This document shows positions 35,586 through 44,259 of a stretch of 64,000 bases of DNA, piece after piece (within the stretch, counting starts at the first letter, position 1; every line of letters starts with the position of its first letter). Made by a program: the position numbers and the translations under genes. The stretch comes from JAUIIK01 sp963709995 (GTDB lineage: Bacteria > Chloroflexota > Chloroflexia > Thermomicrobiales > CFX8), in NCBI GenBank assembly GCA_963709995.1, contig CAVPYN010000015.1:21988-85987 (forward strand), in the 5' to 3' direction. Under the pieces are notes generated by a model, which ran no database searches, was not told the DNA's origin, and was given only the letters and a program-made list of their open reading frames with translations.

Positions 35586-37966
35586 ATGAAGAACTCAATG
35601 ACACTAGAACCACGTGGCTTCACTGGCCGGCTCGCGGGACTCGCGGCCCGCAACCCCTGGAAGATCGTCGCCATCTGGGCGCTTATCTTCATCATGGCTG
35701 GTGGAATCTCGGCTGCCTTCCCGGCCGACATGACAACCGACGCGAACTTCACCAACGACCCTGAATCAAAACGCGGCGACGACCTGCTCCTCGAGAGGAT
35801 GACCGGCAGCCCCAGCCCGGACGAGCTCGTCATCGTCAAGTCCAGCGGCGCCACCGTCGACTCTCCGGAATTCCAGACGTTCGTCGAGGAACTGCAGGCC
35901 GAGCTCATTGCTGTCCCAGATCAGTTCGTCAGCCAGATCGTCAGCTACTACGATACAAACGATCCATCTCTGGTCTCTGACGACCAGCAGGCGATGATCA
36001 TCCCGGTATTCCTTAGCGACCCTGACGCAAGCGCGGCGAGCTATGTTGAAACGATCGAGGAACTGGACGGGGTTGACGGATTCACGGTCGCCACTGGCGG
36101 CGAGCCAAGCATCAACTTCGCCTTCGAGGAAACATCCGAGTCCGACCTCCTGACCGGCGAGACAATCGGCATATCGGTCGCGCTCATCGTGCTGGTCATC
36201 GTCTTCGGGACGTTGGTCTCGGCAGGTATCCCGCTTGGCCTGGCGATCACCTCGATCGCCATTGCGATCGGCGTGACGATGATCCTCGGCCATGCATTCT
36301 CCCTGTCGATCTTCGTCACCAACATGATCGTCATGATCGGCCTGGCGGTTGGGATCGACTACGCGCTCTTCATCGTCGGACGTTATCGAGAAGAGCGCAA
36401 GAACGGGCTGGAGATCCCGGACGCGATCGTGCGCGCGGGCGACACCGCCAGCAAGGCGGTGCTCTTTAGCGGCATGACTGTCGTGATCGCTCTGTTCGGC
36501 ATGTTGATCGTGCCTTCGACGATCTTCAACAGCCTCGGCACCGGCGCGATCATCGTCGTCATCGTCGCCGTCGCGGCAACAATGACCTTGCTACCAGCAG
36601 TGATCAAGCTGCTGGGAAACAAGATCAATAGGGGGACGGGCCGGGTTCTGACCGGCACGCTCGGCGTGGTCTTGCTCCTCTTCGCCGCGTTGTTCCAGTT
36701 CGGCCTGGGCGTCAACCCCGCCTTCGCGATCATCTATGTCGTCCTGGCTCTCGTCTCATTCGCCGCCACGATCTTCAACATCCCGATTATCCGAATGCGC
36801 GACTCGACCGAGAAGGGCGGTTTCTGGGATCGCATATCTGGCTTTGTCATGCGTCACCCTGGGGTGCTGGTGACCGTTACGACGATCGCTCTCGTCGCGA
36901 TCGGCCTGATCTACTTCACGATCGAGCCTGGGGCAGTCCGGCATTACGACGCTGCCGGAAGACACATCCGCGCGACAAGCCTTCGAGCTACTTGGCTCCG
37001 AGTTCAGCGGCATCTCGCTGGAAGAGCCGCACGTCGTCATCATCGACGCCAACGATGTGAACTCGCCGGAAGTCCAGACAGGCATTCAGGAGTTTGTCGC
37101 CTTGACGCGAACGATCCGGCGTTCGGCCCAACGGTGGTCCGGACAAACGACGCTGGCGATCTGGCGACAATCTCCCTGCCGGCCGTCAGCGACGTCCAGA
37201 GCAGCGAGGAACTGGAGGCAGTCAAACGCCTCCGCAACGATTACGTCCCACAGGCGTTCGGCGACATCAATGCCGACGTGCTGGTGGACTGGCCCAAGCG
37301 CATTTACTGTTGACTTCAACGGCATCGTCGATCACGTACACTCCGATCGTCTTCGCCTTCGTGCTCGGGATGAGTCTGATCCTGCTCCTTCTTGCGTTCC
37401 GCTCGATCGTCGTTCCGATCAAATCGGTGATCATGAACCTGCTCTCGGTCGGTGCGAGCTACGGGCTGCTCGTAGCGGTCTTCCAGCACGGCTGGGGCAA
37501 TGAGATCTTCGGCTTCAAGCAGGTCGACCGCATCGACGCATGGATCCCGCTGATGATGTTCACGATCCTCTTCGGGCTCTCGATGGATTATCACGTCTTC
37601 CTGTTGAGCCGGATCAAGGAACACTACGACCTGACCGGCGACAATGCCGAATCGGTGGCTTACGGCCTTCGCTCGACCGCTTCGATCATCACCGGCGCGG
37701 CGCTAATCATGGTCGCGGTCTTCGGCGGCTTCGCCATGGGCGAGCTCTCGATGTTCCAGCAGATGGGCTTTGGTCTGGCGATCGCGGTCATTCTCGACGC
37801 GTCCATTATCCGGGTGATCCTCGTGCCAGCCGCAATGAAGCTGCTGAACGACTGGAACTGGTACTTCCCGAACTGGCTTGGCTGGCTACCTCAGATCAAC
37901 GTCGAAGGCGTTGCCGGACGAGCGCCAGCCCGAACCGGCTGGCGCCCCCTCGGCGGATTAGTGTAG
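35586..37966 (+). pseudogene. MMPL/RND-family transporter, frameshifted
   Basis: Starting at ATG 35586 the frame encodes an MMPL transporter: N-terminal membrane helix, extracytoplasmic domain, and five helices with GLAVGIDYALFIVGRYREER, the proton-relay type motif. After ~36935 the frame is lost (AVRHYDAAG), recovers near 37105, and is lost again near 37300. The last part, from 37310, encodes the second helical bundle with LFGLSMDYHVFLLSRIKE. At least three one-base shifts, partly compensating, are needed. Intact, the protein would be ~790 residues and export lipids or drugs under TetR control. Confidence 0.85.
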
Positions 37967-37978
37967 GGATTGGGTATG

Positions 37979-38041
37979 AGGGATTAGGGATTAGCGAATA
38001 GAGACGGCTTGATTTCTTGCCTCTTCTAATCCCTAATCCCT
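37979..38041. repeat. Inverted GGGATTAGGG repeat between convergent genes
   Basis: AGGGATTAGGGATTAG at 37979-37994 is an exact inverted copy of CTAATCCCTAATCCCT at 38026-38041, with a 31-base loop. It lies between the MMPL and SDR stop codons and may act as a terminator. Related repeats occur near 9873-9907 and 34404-34420. Confidence 0.75.
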
Positions 38042-38045
38042 ACGC

Positions 38046-38857
38046 TTACTCATCCGGCACGGCTGCCAGCAGCTCATCAGACAACGCGAATCCATGCTCT
38101 CGAATCGTGCGAGAGAGTGCGCTGGCGCTGAAGCGGCGTCCGGTCAGCGAGGCGGCATCTTGCAAAGCCAGGAAGACGAACGCGTCCGAAAGTTCCATCG
38201 AGTCGCGGTATCCAGCGCGCCGATCCTCCGGCCAAGCGGCGAACTCCCCGGCCGTCACCGATGTCGGCTTGATCGGACGGTCGCCGATGTCCTTCCCCGG
38301 AGTGAGCGAGATTAACGCTGATGTTGTGTGGCCGGAACTCGTCGGCGATGGCGTAGGAAAAGCCCTCCAGTCCAAACTTTGCGGCGCAGTACTCTGCCTC
38401 GCCAGCGAAGGGCACACGTGCCGCTCTCGATGAGATGTTGATGATTGCTCCCCGACCTAGCCGAGATCATGCCCGGGGCGAACGCCCGGATCAGTCGCAT
38501 CGGCGCGACAAGCATGACCTCCAGCGTCACCTCCACCTGATCCTGAGTCAAGTCGAGAAAGTGCCTGTTGCGCAGAATCGCGGCGCCGTTGACCAGCGTG
38601 GTCACGCGACCATATCGTGCCAGTACGTCCGCCCCGAATGCCTCTGTCGCCTTCCGGTCGGTGAGGTCGAGGACAACGATTTCGATCTCACCACCCTCGT
38701 CCTGAACTGTCCGTTGAAGCTCCTCCAGCTCATGGGCTACTTCCGATGTCGCGATCACCCGCGCCCCATGCCGAGCCATCATCCGGCAGACACTGTGCCC
38801 CCAACCCCTTCCTGCCCCGGTAACAACCACCACCTGCCCATCTAGCAACCTGGTCAT
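38046..38857 (-). pseudogene. Short-chain dehydrogenase/reductase, frameshifted
   Basis: The N-terminal frame from ATG 38857 gives the SDR cofactor motif VVVTGAGRGWGHSVCRMM and the NNAG-type segment LVNGAAILRN. It is lost after MISARSGS near 38440. The catalytic region continues in a second frame (EAEYCAAKFGLEGFSYAIAD, the YxxxK motif), and a third frame gives the C-terminus (AWPEDRRAGYRDSMELSD). Two to three one-base shifts are required. It would be an NAD(P)-dependent oxidoreductase; substrate unknown. It is divergent from the LuxR-type regulator. Confidence 0.75.
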
Positions 38858-39119
38858 CTGATCTCCAATCTTCAGTTGTCGTTCGCGCGCGAGAGCAAAG
38901 CTATAGCTCTTCGCCTGGACTCTGCTCCAAATATCCCATCATGGCCCATCGCCCTATCCTGTCAATTCCTGAGGCTACAGCGAGATTCGTTCCAGGACGT
39001 TCATTAGCCTGGCTGACGTGTCGATATCAGGATGCCCCTACGGCTACGCGGTTTAACGCCGCAAGAAACGTGGATAATTATCTAATCTGGGATCAACCTC
39101 AACGAAAGCCTGCTCTCCT

Positions 39120-42100
39120 ATGGATCCTATCCGAACCGGCGCCAATGCTATTCCACGAGCAACACCGTTCTTCGGTCGCGATCCTGAACGAGAAACGCTG
39201 CGAACGGTGGCCATGGAAGCGCTTGGTGGAGGTGGAACCCTGCTGCTCGTTGCCGGTGAGCCCGGCATCGGAAAGACACGACTCGTTGACGAACTGGGAC
39301 AAGAGCTTCTGGATCTCGGCGCTGCTCTGTTCCGGGGCCGCTGCTTCGAACTAGAAGGCACGCCGCCCTACTGGCCATGGATCCAGATCTTGCGCGACTA
39401 CATCGATCAATCTGATCGAGACCTGCTTTTCGAGCAACTCGGCGAGAGTGCAGGATACCTCCTGCCGATCTTGCCCGATTTAGCCGGATTGCTACCCAGG
39501 GTAGAGCAAGATCGACTCGCATCGCCATCAGCGGATCCGTCACGGGCACGCTTTCAACTATTCGATAGCATCGCCCGATTGCTTCGCTCGGCATCTCAGA
39601 CTCAGCCGCTCGTCCTGATTCTGGATGACTTGCAGTGGACGGATACGCCATCTGCCATGCTCCTCGAGTTCCTTTTCCAGGCGCTTGCTAATGCGCCGCT
39701 TCTCATCACTGGCGCGTATCGCGATGTCGAACTGAGCCCTGACCAACCGCTCGCATCGACCCTCCCCAACCTGCTGCGCGGTGGGGCGTATCAACTTACG
39801 CTCAGCGGGCTGAAGGGATCGGCGGTCGCACAACTGTCTGGAGACATCCTCGGCCATCTGCCTGACGCCGCCTTTGTCGAGCATATCCTTCAGCGAACTG
39901 GCGGAAATCCCTTCCTTGTGCGTGAGATAAGCCGTCTGACGGCTACTAGCGATCCAAGGCTCGATTCACCGCTTGGCGAAACGCAGGCTGTGCCAGCCAG
40001 CGTTCGCGCGATCATCCGCCGGAGACTCGACCTGCTATCGCCATCCTGCCGGGAGTTGCTTTCCATCGCGTCTGTTGCAGGGAGGGAGTTCCAGGCTGCT
40101 CTTCTGGAACGTGTTAGCGAGCAAGAAGCATCAACATTGCCTGATCTGCTGGAGGAGGCAGTTCAGGCAGGATTAGTGGAGAAGCAGTCGGGATACGGCC
40201 GCTATTGTTTCAGTCACGACCTGATTCGCGAGACGCTCTACGAAGACCTGGGGGCGTCCCGTCGAATAGCAATTCATAGACGAACTGGAGAAGCGCTCGA
40301 AGCGCGCTACGCCAGCGATCTGACACCGATCTATGGGGAACTTGCCTGGCATTTTTCCCGGGCGCCAACCCACGATACCTTCGACAAAGCGATCGACTAT
40401 GCTCTGAAGGCCGGCGAGCAAGCAACACAACAGGTCGCGTGGGAGGCCGCCGTCGATTATCACCGGCTCGCGGCTGATCTCCTGGAGGGAAGCGAGACGG
40501 TTGATCCTGAGCGGCATTGCCAGCTCCTGCTCCGACTGGCCGGTGCTGAAAATCTGCTGGCGGCCGGCCGGTCCTGGGAGCGGCCCATCGCCGTATCCAG
40601 AAATGACGACGCGGCCCTTGGGTTGGCTACGTCCTGGCGCGCCGTCGAGGCCGCACGCACAGCAGGCGATCCGGAGTTGCTCGCCCGGGCAACCCTCAGC
40701 GTCATCGGCCTGAATCCGATGGTGCCGCAAGCCGGCGTCGAAGGGCTTGAACTGGTCGAAGAAGCGCTGGATGCACTTCCAGAGAAGGATAGTCCCATGC
40801 GGGCGATGCTACTCGCGCGGCTTGGGACCGATCACTGGCGCTTGATGTACTACGGCGCGCTGCCCTGGTCCGTGCAGGCGGAGCGGGAATCTCGCCGCCC
40901 GAGTGACGCGGCGGTGGAGATGGCCCGTCGCCTGGGTGATCCAATCCTGCTCTTCAACGCTCTATACAGCAAAGCCAGCAGGAATCTCCCGCCGGACACC
41001 TGGGAATCCGATCAGTCCGCTATCAATGAGTTCGTTGAACTCGCGGAGAAATCAGGAGATGATTTCCTCAAGGCCCTGGCGCTGCTCGGTCTCCAGGCCA
41101 CACTGTCGGCCGATGGGCAGACGGCCGCCGCAGACCGGCTGTTCCCTGAAATAGAACAGGTTGTCGGCAGGCTGCAACTACCCTATCTCGAATTAGGGTT
41201 GATCGATCTCAAGATTGGTTCGGCACTCAGGAGCGGCCGCTTTATCCAGGCCGAACAACTGCTTCAACAAATCACGAGCCTGCAATCGAAACACGAGGCA
41301 TCGCTATGGCAGCTCTTTACCCTGCGTCGGGAACAAGATCGGGTGGGCGAAGTCGTAGGGCAGATCGAAGAGCGCTACCAGATCCAGCGCCCGCTGAGCC
41401 TCAAGACCGAGATCTACCATGCCGTTGCCCGGCTTGAAATTGGTCGGGAGACGGCCGCACGTGAAATCTACGAACGACTGGCCGCCGACAGCTTCGAGAC
41501 CGTGCCAACATTGCTGCGATGGCTGACACTCCTCACCGAACTCGCGATCGGCTTCGATGACAAACCGCGGGCGCGCCTGCTCTATGAGCGTCTCGAACCC
41601 TACTCACGCTACGTCGCCATGTCGCTTGGAACGGACGACACTGGCGGCAGTGTCGATCATTACCTGGGACTCATAGCCACGTTGCTCGAACGATGGGAAG
41701 TCGCTGGGCAGCATTTCAGGGATGCTCTCAACCTACACATGGAATGGGGCATGCGGCCCTACGTCGCACATACTCACTACGCCTGGGCAGAGATGCTGGC
41801 GCGTAGAAATCAGCCTGACGATCTAGGCCGGATTCACACGCTACTTGACCAGGCGTCGCAGACTGCAGAACCGCTAGGAATGGTTCGCTTGCTCTGCCTG
41901 ATTGATGAACTTCGAAAGAAGCTTGAATCCACACGGCCTACATTCCCTGCCGGATTGACTGCTCGCGAGGTGGAAGTATTGCAACTGGTCGTCCAGGGTC
42001 GCACGAATCAGGAAATCGCAAGCGCGCTCTTCATCAGTCCTCACACCGCCGCCAACCATGTCGCGCATATTCTCAACAAGCTCGGTGTCGACTCACGCAC

Positions 42101-42140
42101 AGCAGCCGCAGCCTGGGCGCTCACCCACGACCTCTTCTGA
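39120..42140 (+). CDS. Large ATPase-type LuxR-family transcriptional regulator
   Basis: The 1,006-residue protein has an N-terminal AAA/STAND-like ATPase with FFGRDPERETLRTV, Walker A VAGEPGIGKTRLVDEL and Walker B-like LVLILDDLQWTD. A winged-helix region and a long helical TPR-like middle follow. The C-terminal LuxR helix-turn-helix (LTAREVEVLQLVVQGRTNQE, then IASALFISPHTAANHVAHIL) spans residues ~940-1000. This is the LAL/MalT-like architecture, where a ligand and ATP drive DNA binding. The target is unknown; the small membrane protein gene directly downstream is a candidate. Confidence 0.92.
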   Translation: MDPIRTGANAIPRATPFFGRDPERETLRTVAMEALGGGGTLLLVAGEPGIGKTRLVDELGQELLDLGAALFRGRCFELEGTPPYWPWIQILRDYIDQSDRDLLFEQLGESAGYLLPILPDLAGLLPRVEQDRLASPSADPSRARFQLFDSIARLLRSASQTQPLVLILDDLQWTDTPSAMLLEFLFQALANAPLLITGAYRDVELSPDQPLASTLPNLLRGGAYQLTLSGLKGSAVAQLSGDILGHLPDAAFVEHILQRTGGNPFLVREISRLTATSDPRLDSPLGETQAVPASVRAIIRRRLDLLSPSCRELLSIASVAGREFQAALLERVSEQEASTLPDLLEEAVQAGLVEKQSGYGRYCFSHDLIRETLYEDLGASRRIAIHRRTGEALEARYASDLTPIYGELAWHFSRAPTHDTFDKAIDYALKAGEQATQQVAWEAAVDYHRLAADLLEGSETVDPERHCQLLLRLAGAENLLAAGRSWERPIAVSRNDDAALGLATSWRAVEAARTAGDPELLARATLSVIGLNPMVPQAGVEGLELVEEALDALPEKDSPMRAMLLARLGTDHWRLMYYGALPWSVQAERESRRPSDAAVEMARRLGDPILLFNALYSKASRNLPPDTWESDQSAINEFVELAEKSGDDFLKALALLGLQATLSADGQTAAADRLFPEIEQVVGRLQLPYLELGLIDLKIGSALRSGRFIQAEQLLQQITSLQSKHEASLWQLFTLRREQDRVGEVVGQIEERYQIQRPLSLKTEIYHAVARLEIGRETAAREIYERLAADSFETVPTLLRWLTLLTELAIGFDDKPRARLLYERLEPYSRYVAMSLGTDDTGGSVDHYLGLIATLLERWEVAGQHFRDALNLHMEWGMRPYVAHTHYAWAEMLARRNQPDDLGRIHTLLDQASQTAEPLGMVRLLCLIDELRKKLESTRPTFPAGLTAREVEVLQLVVQGRTNQEIASALFISPHTAANHVAHILNKLGVDSRTAAAAWALTHDLF

Positions 42141-42173
42141 TTCGCTCCCACGCATAGTTAGAAATCACTATCA

Positions 42174-42208
42174 ACCCCGCGACTGGTCAAATGATCAGTC
42201 CGCGGGAT
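42174..42208 (+). other. Imperfect hairpin between the LuxR regulator and the next gene
   Basis: CCCGCG-ACTGGTC and GATCAGT-C-CGCGGG pair around an AAAT loop with one bulge. No T-run follows, so it may be an operator or an RNA structure rather than a terminator. Confidence 0.4.
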
Positions 42209-42281
42209 GCGCCCTGCCTGCCGGATGCCCATGCTCAAGAGGAGGATGACTGAGTGGATTCTTCAGCAAAGGAGCACAGAC

Positions 42282-42689
42282 ATGCAGGCACGAACTTGGA
42301 CCAAACGATTCGAGCCGGGTCAGATCAAGATCATTCTCGTAGCAGCCGCAGCCATCACCATTCTTCTAATTGGAGCGGTCCTGTCAGGAACACTATCGAG
42401 CAGCGATCAGGCCGCCAGTATCGACCGTGCCCAGAACGAGATCGCACGGCTCATGTCGAACGCTCGCTTCGTAGAGCTCAACACTCTACCGGGCGACCCG
42501 GGTACGCATCCCGTCACGAGTCTGCAGGAATACCGATTCTTCGATTCGAACATCCTCCCCGGTAACCTTGGCACCAAGCAGGCAACAGTGAGTGGGCTGT
42601 GGGAGTACCGTTTCCTGGAGCTCAACATCCTCCCCGACGACGATCTCAAGTTCGTTCCCCCGAGTGGAGAACCTGGCACTCGCTATTGA
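42282..42689 (+). CDS. Small single-span membrane protein with three LP-repeats
   Basis: ATG 42282 has an ideal AAAGGAG site and gives 135 residues; an upstream ATG at 42246 is poorly placed. A cytosolic basic start (MQARTWTKRFEPGQIK) is followed by one membrane span (IILVAAAAITILLIGAVLSG). The external part contains three related motifs, RFVELNTLPGDPGT, YRFFDSNILPGNLGT and YRFLELNILPDDDL, 20-30 residues apart. No family is recognised. It lies 141 bases after the LuxR regulator and is closed by a strong terminator. Confidence 0.68.
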   Translation: MQARTWTKRFEPGQIKIILVAAAAITILLIGAVLSGTLSSSDQAASIDRAQNEIARLMSNARFVELNTLPGDPGTHPVTSLQEYRFFDSNILPGNLGTKQATVSGLWEYRFLELNILPDDDLKFVPPSGEPGTRY

Positions 42690-42725
42690 TTGCGCCGACT
42701 GCGGTCCGCCCTTTATCCAGGATCC

Positions 42726-42754
42726 GAGAGCCTCTCCGATAGAGGCTCTCTTTT
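42726..42754 (+). terminator. Rho-independent terminator
   Basis: GAGAGCCTCT at 42726-42735 and AGAGGCTCTC at 42741-42750 form a perfect 10-bp stem with loop CCGAT, followed by TTTT. Confidence 0.92.
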
Positions 42755-42787
42755 CATTGCGCCTTGCCTCCCGCCCCGAACGACTAC

Positions 42788-42861
42788 TCCTCCGACCACC
42801 ACCAACGTTCGGTGCTGTTGAGATTCTCGCAGCCGCTGGAGGTGATCAGGATGTCGTCTTC
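42788..42861. repeat. 74-base direct repeat, outer copy of the M24 peptidase 3' end
   Basis: This stretch matches 44264-44337 at 73 of 74 bases in the same orientation. It encodes the last ~25 residues of the M24 peptidase on the minus strand, including a TAG stop at the equivalent place (WSEE then stop). The two copies bracket the RES/Xre toxin-antitoxin genes. Confidence 0.9.
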
Positions 42862-42888
42862 AAGACAGGCGGTCAGTAGGCTATCGCC

Positions 42889-43506
42889 TCACTCCAGGTA
42901 GCCGATATCGTAGGCATCGAGGATCGCTGCCAGCAACGCGAGATTCGCGCGCTCGACGAGACTTCCAACGTTGCTCGCTGCAAGGGCATCAGTTGCACGA
43001 TCGAAGATCGCCAGGCAAGTTCGCGACGGATCGTGCCGCGAACGGTAGAGAATCCCGTCCGGTTCATCCGGATGGGCCCACAACGCCTGTGACCAGCGCC
43101 GGGCAATCCGATAGTCGCCCGTGCCAAGCCGGTTGTCCACGCCAATCCGTGCCAGTCCCGAGCCTGTCAGATCGACGACGCGAAGCGGGCGGCTGAATTC
43201 GACGGTCGCGAGATTGCGTGTTGTCAGCTCTTGACGGGTAACGATCCGGTGATCGTCACGATCTGAGCGCCCATAGGTTTCAACGAAGCAGCACTTCGGG
43301 CTATCGCCCAGATAGAGCACGCCGAACTCTCCATCAGGTGCATCAAAGCGGTTGAAACCAGTGCGGCCAAAGTAGAGCGGTGTATGTTCGGAGCGGTGGA
43401 GGCGATACCAGCTACCCTGATTGAGAACGATTGGAAGTGAAGTCGTGGAGAAGTCGGCTGGCGGATCTGGGTGTGGGCCAGGATAGGTTGAGCTAGGCGG
43501 GGCCAT
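42889..43506 (-). CDS. RES-domain toxin
   Basis: The 205-residue protein has the RES signature residues: Arg in WYRLHRSEHTPLYFGRTGFN, Glu in CCFVETYGRS, and the GVLYLGDSP strand. RES toxins degrade NAD+ by phosphorolysis or hydrolysis and are held inactive by an Xre/ParS-type partner. The start codon lies inside the end of the antitoxin gene (14-base overlap), giving the usual antitoxin-first order. The C-terminus (LVERANLALLAAILDAYDIG) is helical. Confidence 0.85.
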   Translation of the reverse strand: MAPPSSTYPGPHPDPPADFSTTSLPIVLNQGSWYRLHRSEHTPLYFGRTGFNRFDAPDGEFGVLYLGDSPKCCFVETYGRSDRDDHRIVTRQELTTRNLATVEFSRPLRVVDLTGSGLARIGVDNRLGTGDYRIARRWSQALWAHPDEPDGILYRSRHDPSRTCLAIFDRATDALAASNVGSLVERANLALLAAILDAYDIGYLE

Positions 43507-44146
43507 GTTCCCCGAATGCCTGCGCCGCCCGTCGCACCGGATTCAACTCGCCTGCTCGCAACGCTTCCAATGGTGTCCGGTCGTCGAGGTAAACGTTGGA
43601 GTTGAGCATGAAGCTCACCTGCATCCAGGGATCATGGCCGCTCAGATCTTCGAGAACGTCTTCGAAACCCGGCAGTGTCCCGTGCTCAGCATCGAACTGC
43701 CAGGCAGGATAGGCGTACCCCCGTCGCCCAATTGAAAGCGCTATGAGCCGCCCTGCCTGTCGCCGCTTGTCGACCGCCTGGCGGGAGATGTTCAGAATCC
43801 CGGCCACTTCCTGTGACGACAGTGTCCCACCCTCTGCTGTGAGCATCTTCTCGCGATAACGTAGCCCCCGCAGTTTGGCCCCAGCTAGCGGGCCCTCATC
43901 GAGTAGGCGCATTGCGGCAGGGTGCTCGAGCACCTGCAGAAGCACGTCATAGTCAGATGGCGCACCGGTGGCAGCGGTTAGCGTGCGCTGGTCCTCCTCG
44001 GCAATGAGCCTCGACACAGCGTTAATCACGCGTGCGACGAACGCATCCTTCTCGGCGTTGTCGCTCGCATGGCGCAACCGCTCGATCGCCCGTTCGAGGT
44101 TCGTCGAGTGGCCCGGATCTATCTGATGATGTTGTGTAGCCGTCAT
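43493..44146 (-). CDS. Antitoxin of the RES toxin (Xre/ParS-like DNA-binding)
   Basis: Starting at ATG 44146, the 217-residue protein has a helical N-terminal part and a helix-turn-helix (LSSQEVAGILNISRQAVDKR, then RQAGRLIALSIGRRGYAYPA). The C-terminal segment VYLDDRTPLEALRAGELNPV resembles the toxin-binding domain of Xre/MbcA/ParS antitoxins. It should neutralise the RES protein and repress the operon. Both genes lie in a 1,476-base segment bounded by the duplicated peptidase end. Confidence 0.82.
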   Translation of the reverse strand: MTATQHHQIDPGHSTNLERAIERLRHASDNAEKDAFVARVINAVSRLIAEEDQRTLTAATGAPSDYDVLLQVLEHPAAMRLLDEGPLAGAKLRGLRYREKMLTAEGGTLSSQEVAGILNISRQAVDKRRQAGRLIALSIGRRGYAYPAWQFDAEHGTLPGFEDVLEDLSGHDPWMQVSFMLNSNVYLDDRTPLEALRAGELNPVRRAAQAFGEHGPA

Positions 44147-44259
44147 GTAGCACATCCGCCCACTTGAGTTGACGAATTACATTCTATATGCGCCGTGATA
44201 TTTCGTCAACACATACCCAATTGGAATTGTTCAGTAGCCGATCGAATCGCTACGTGTCT

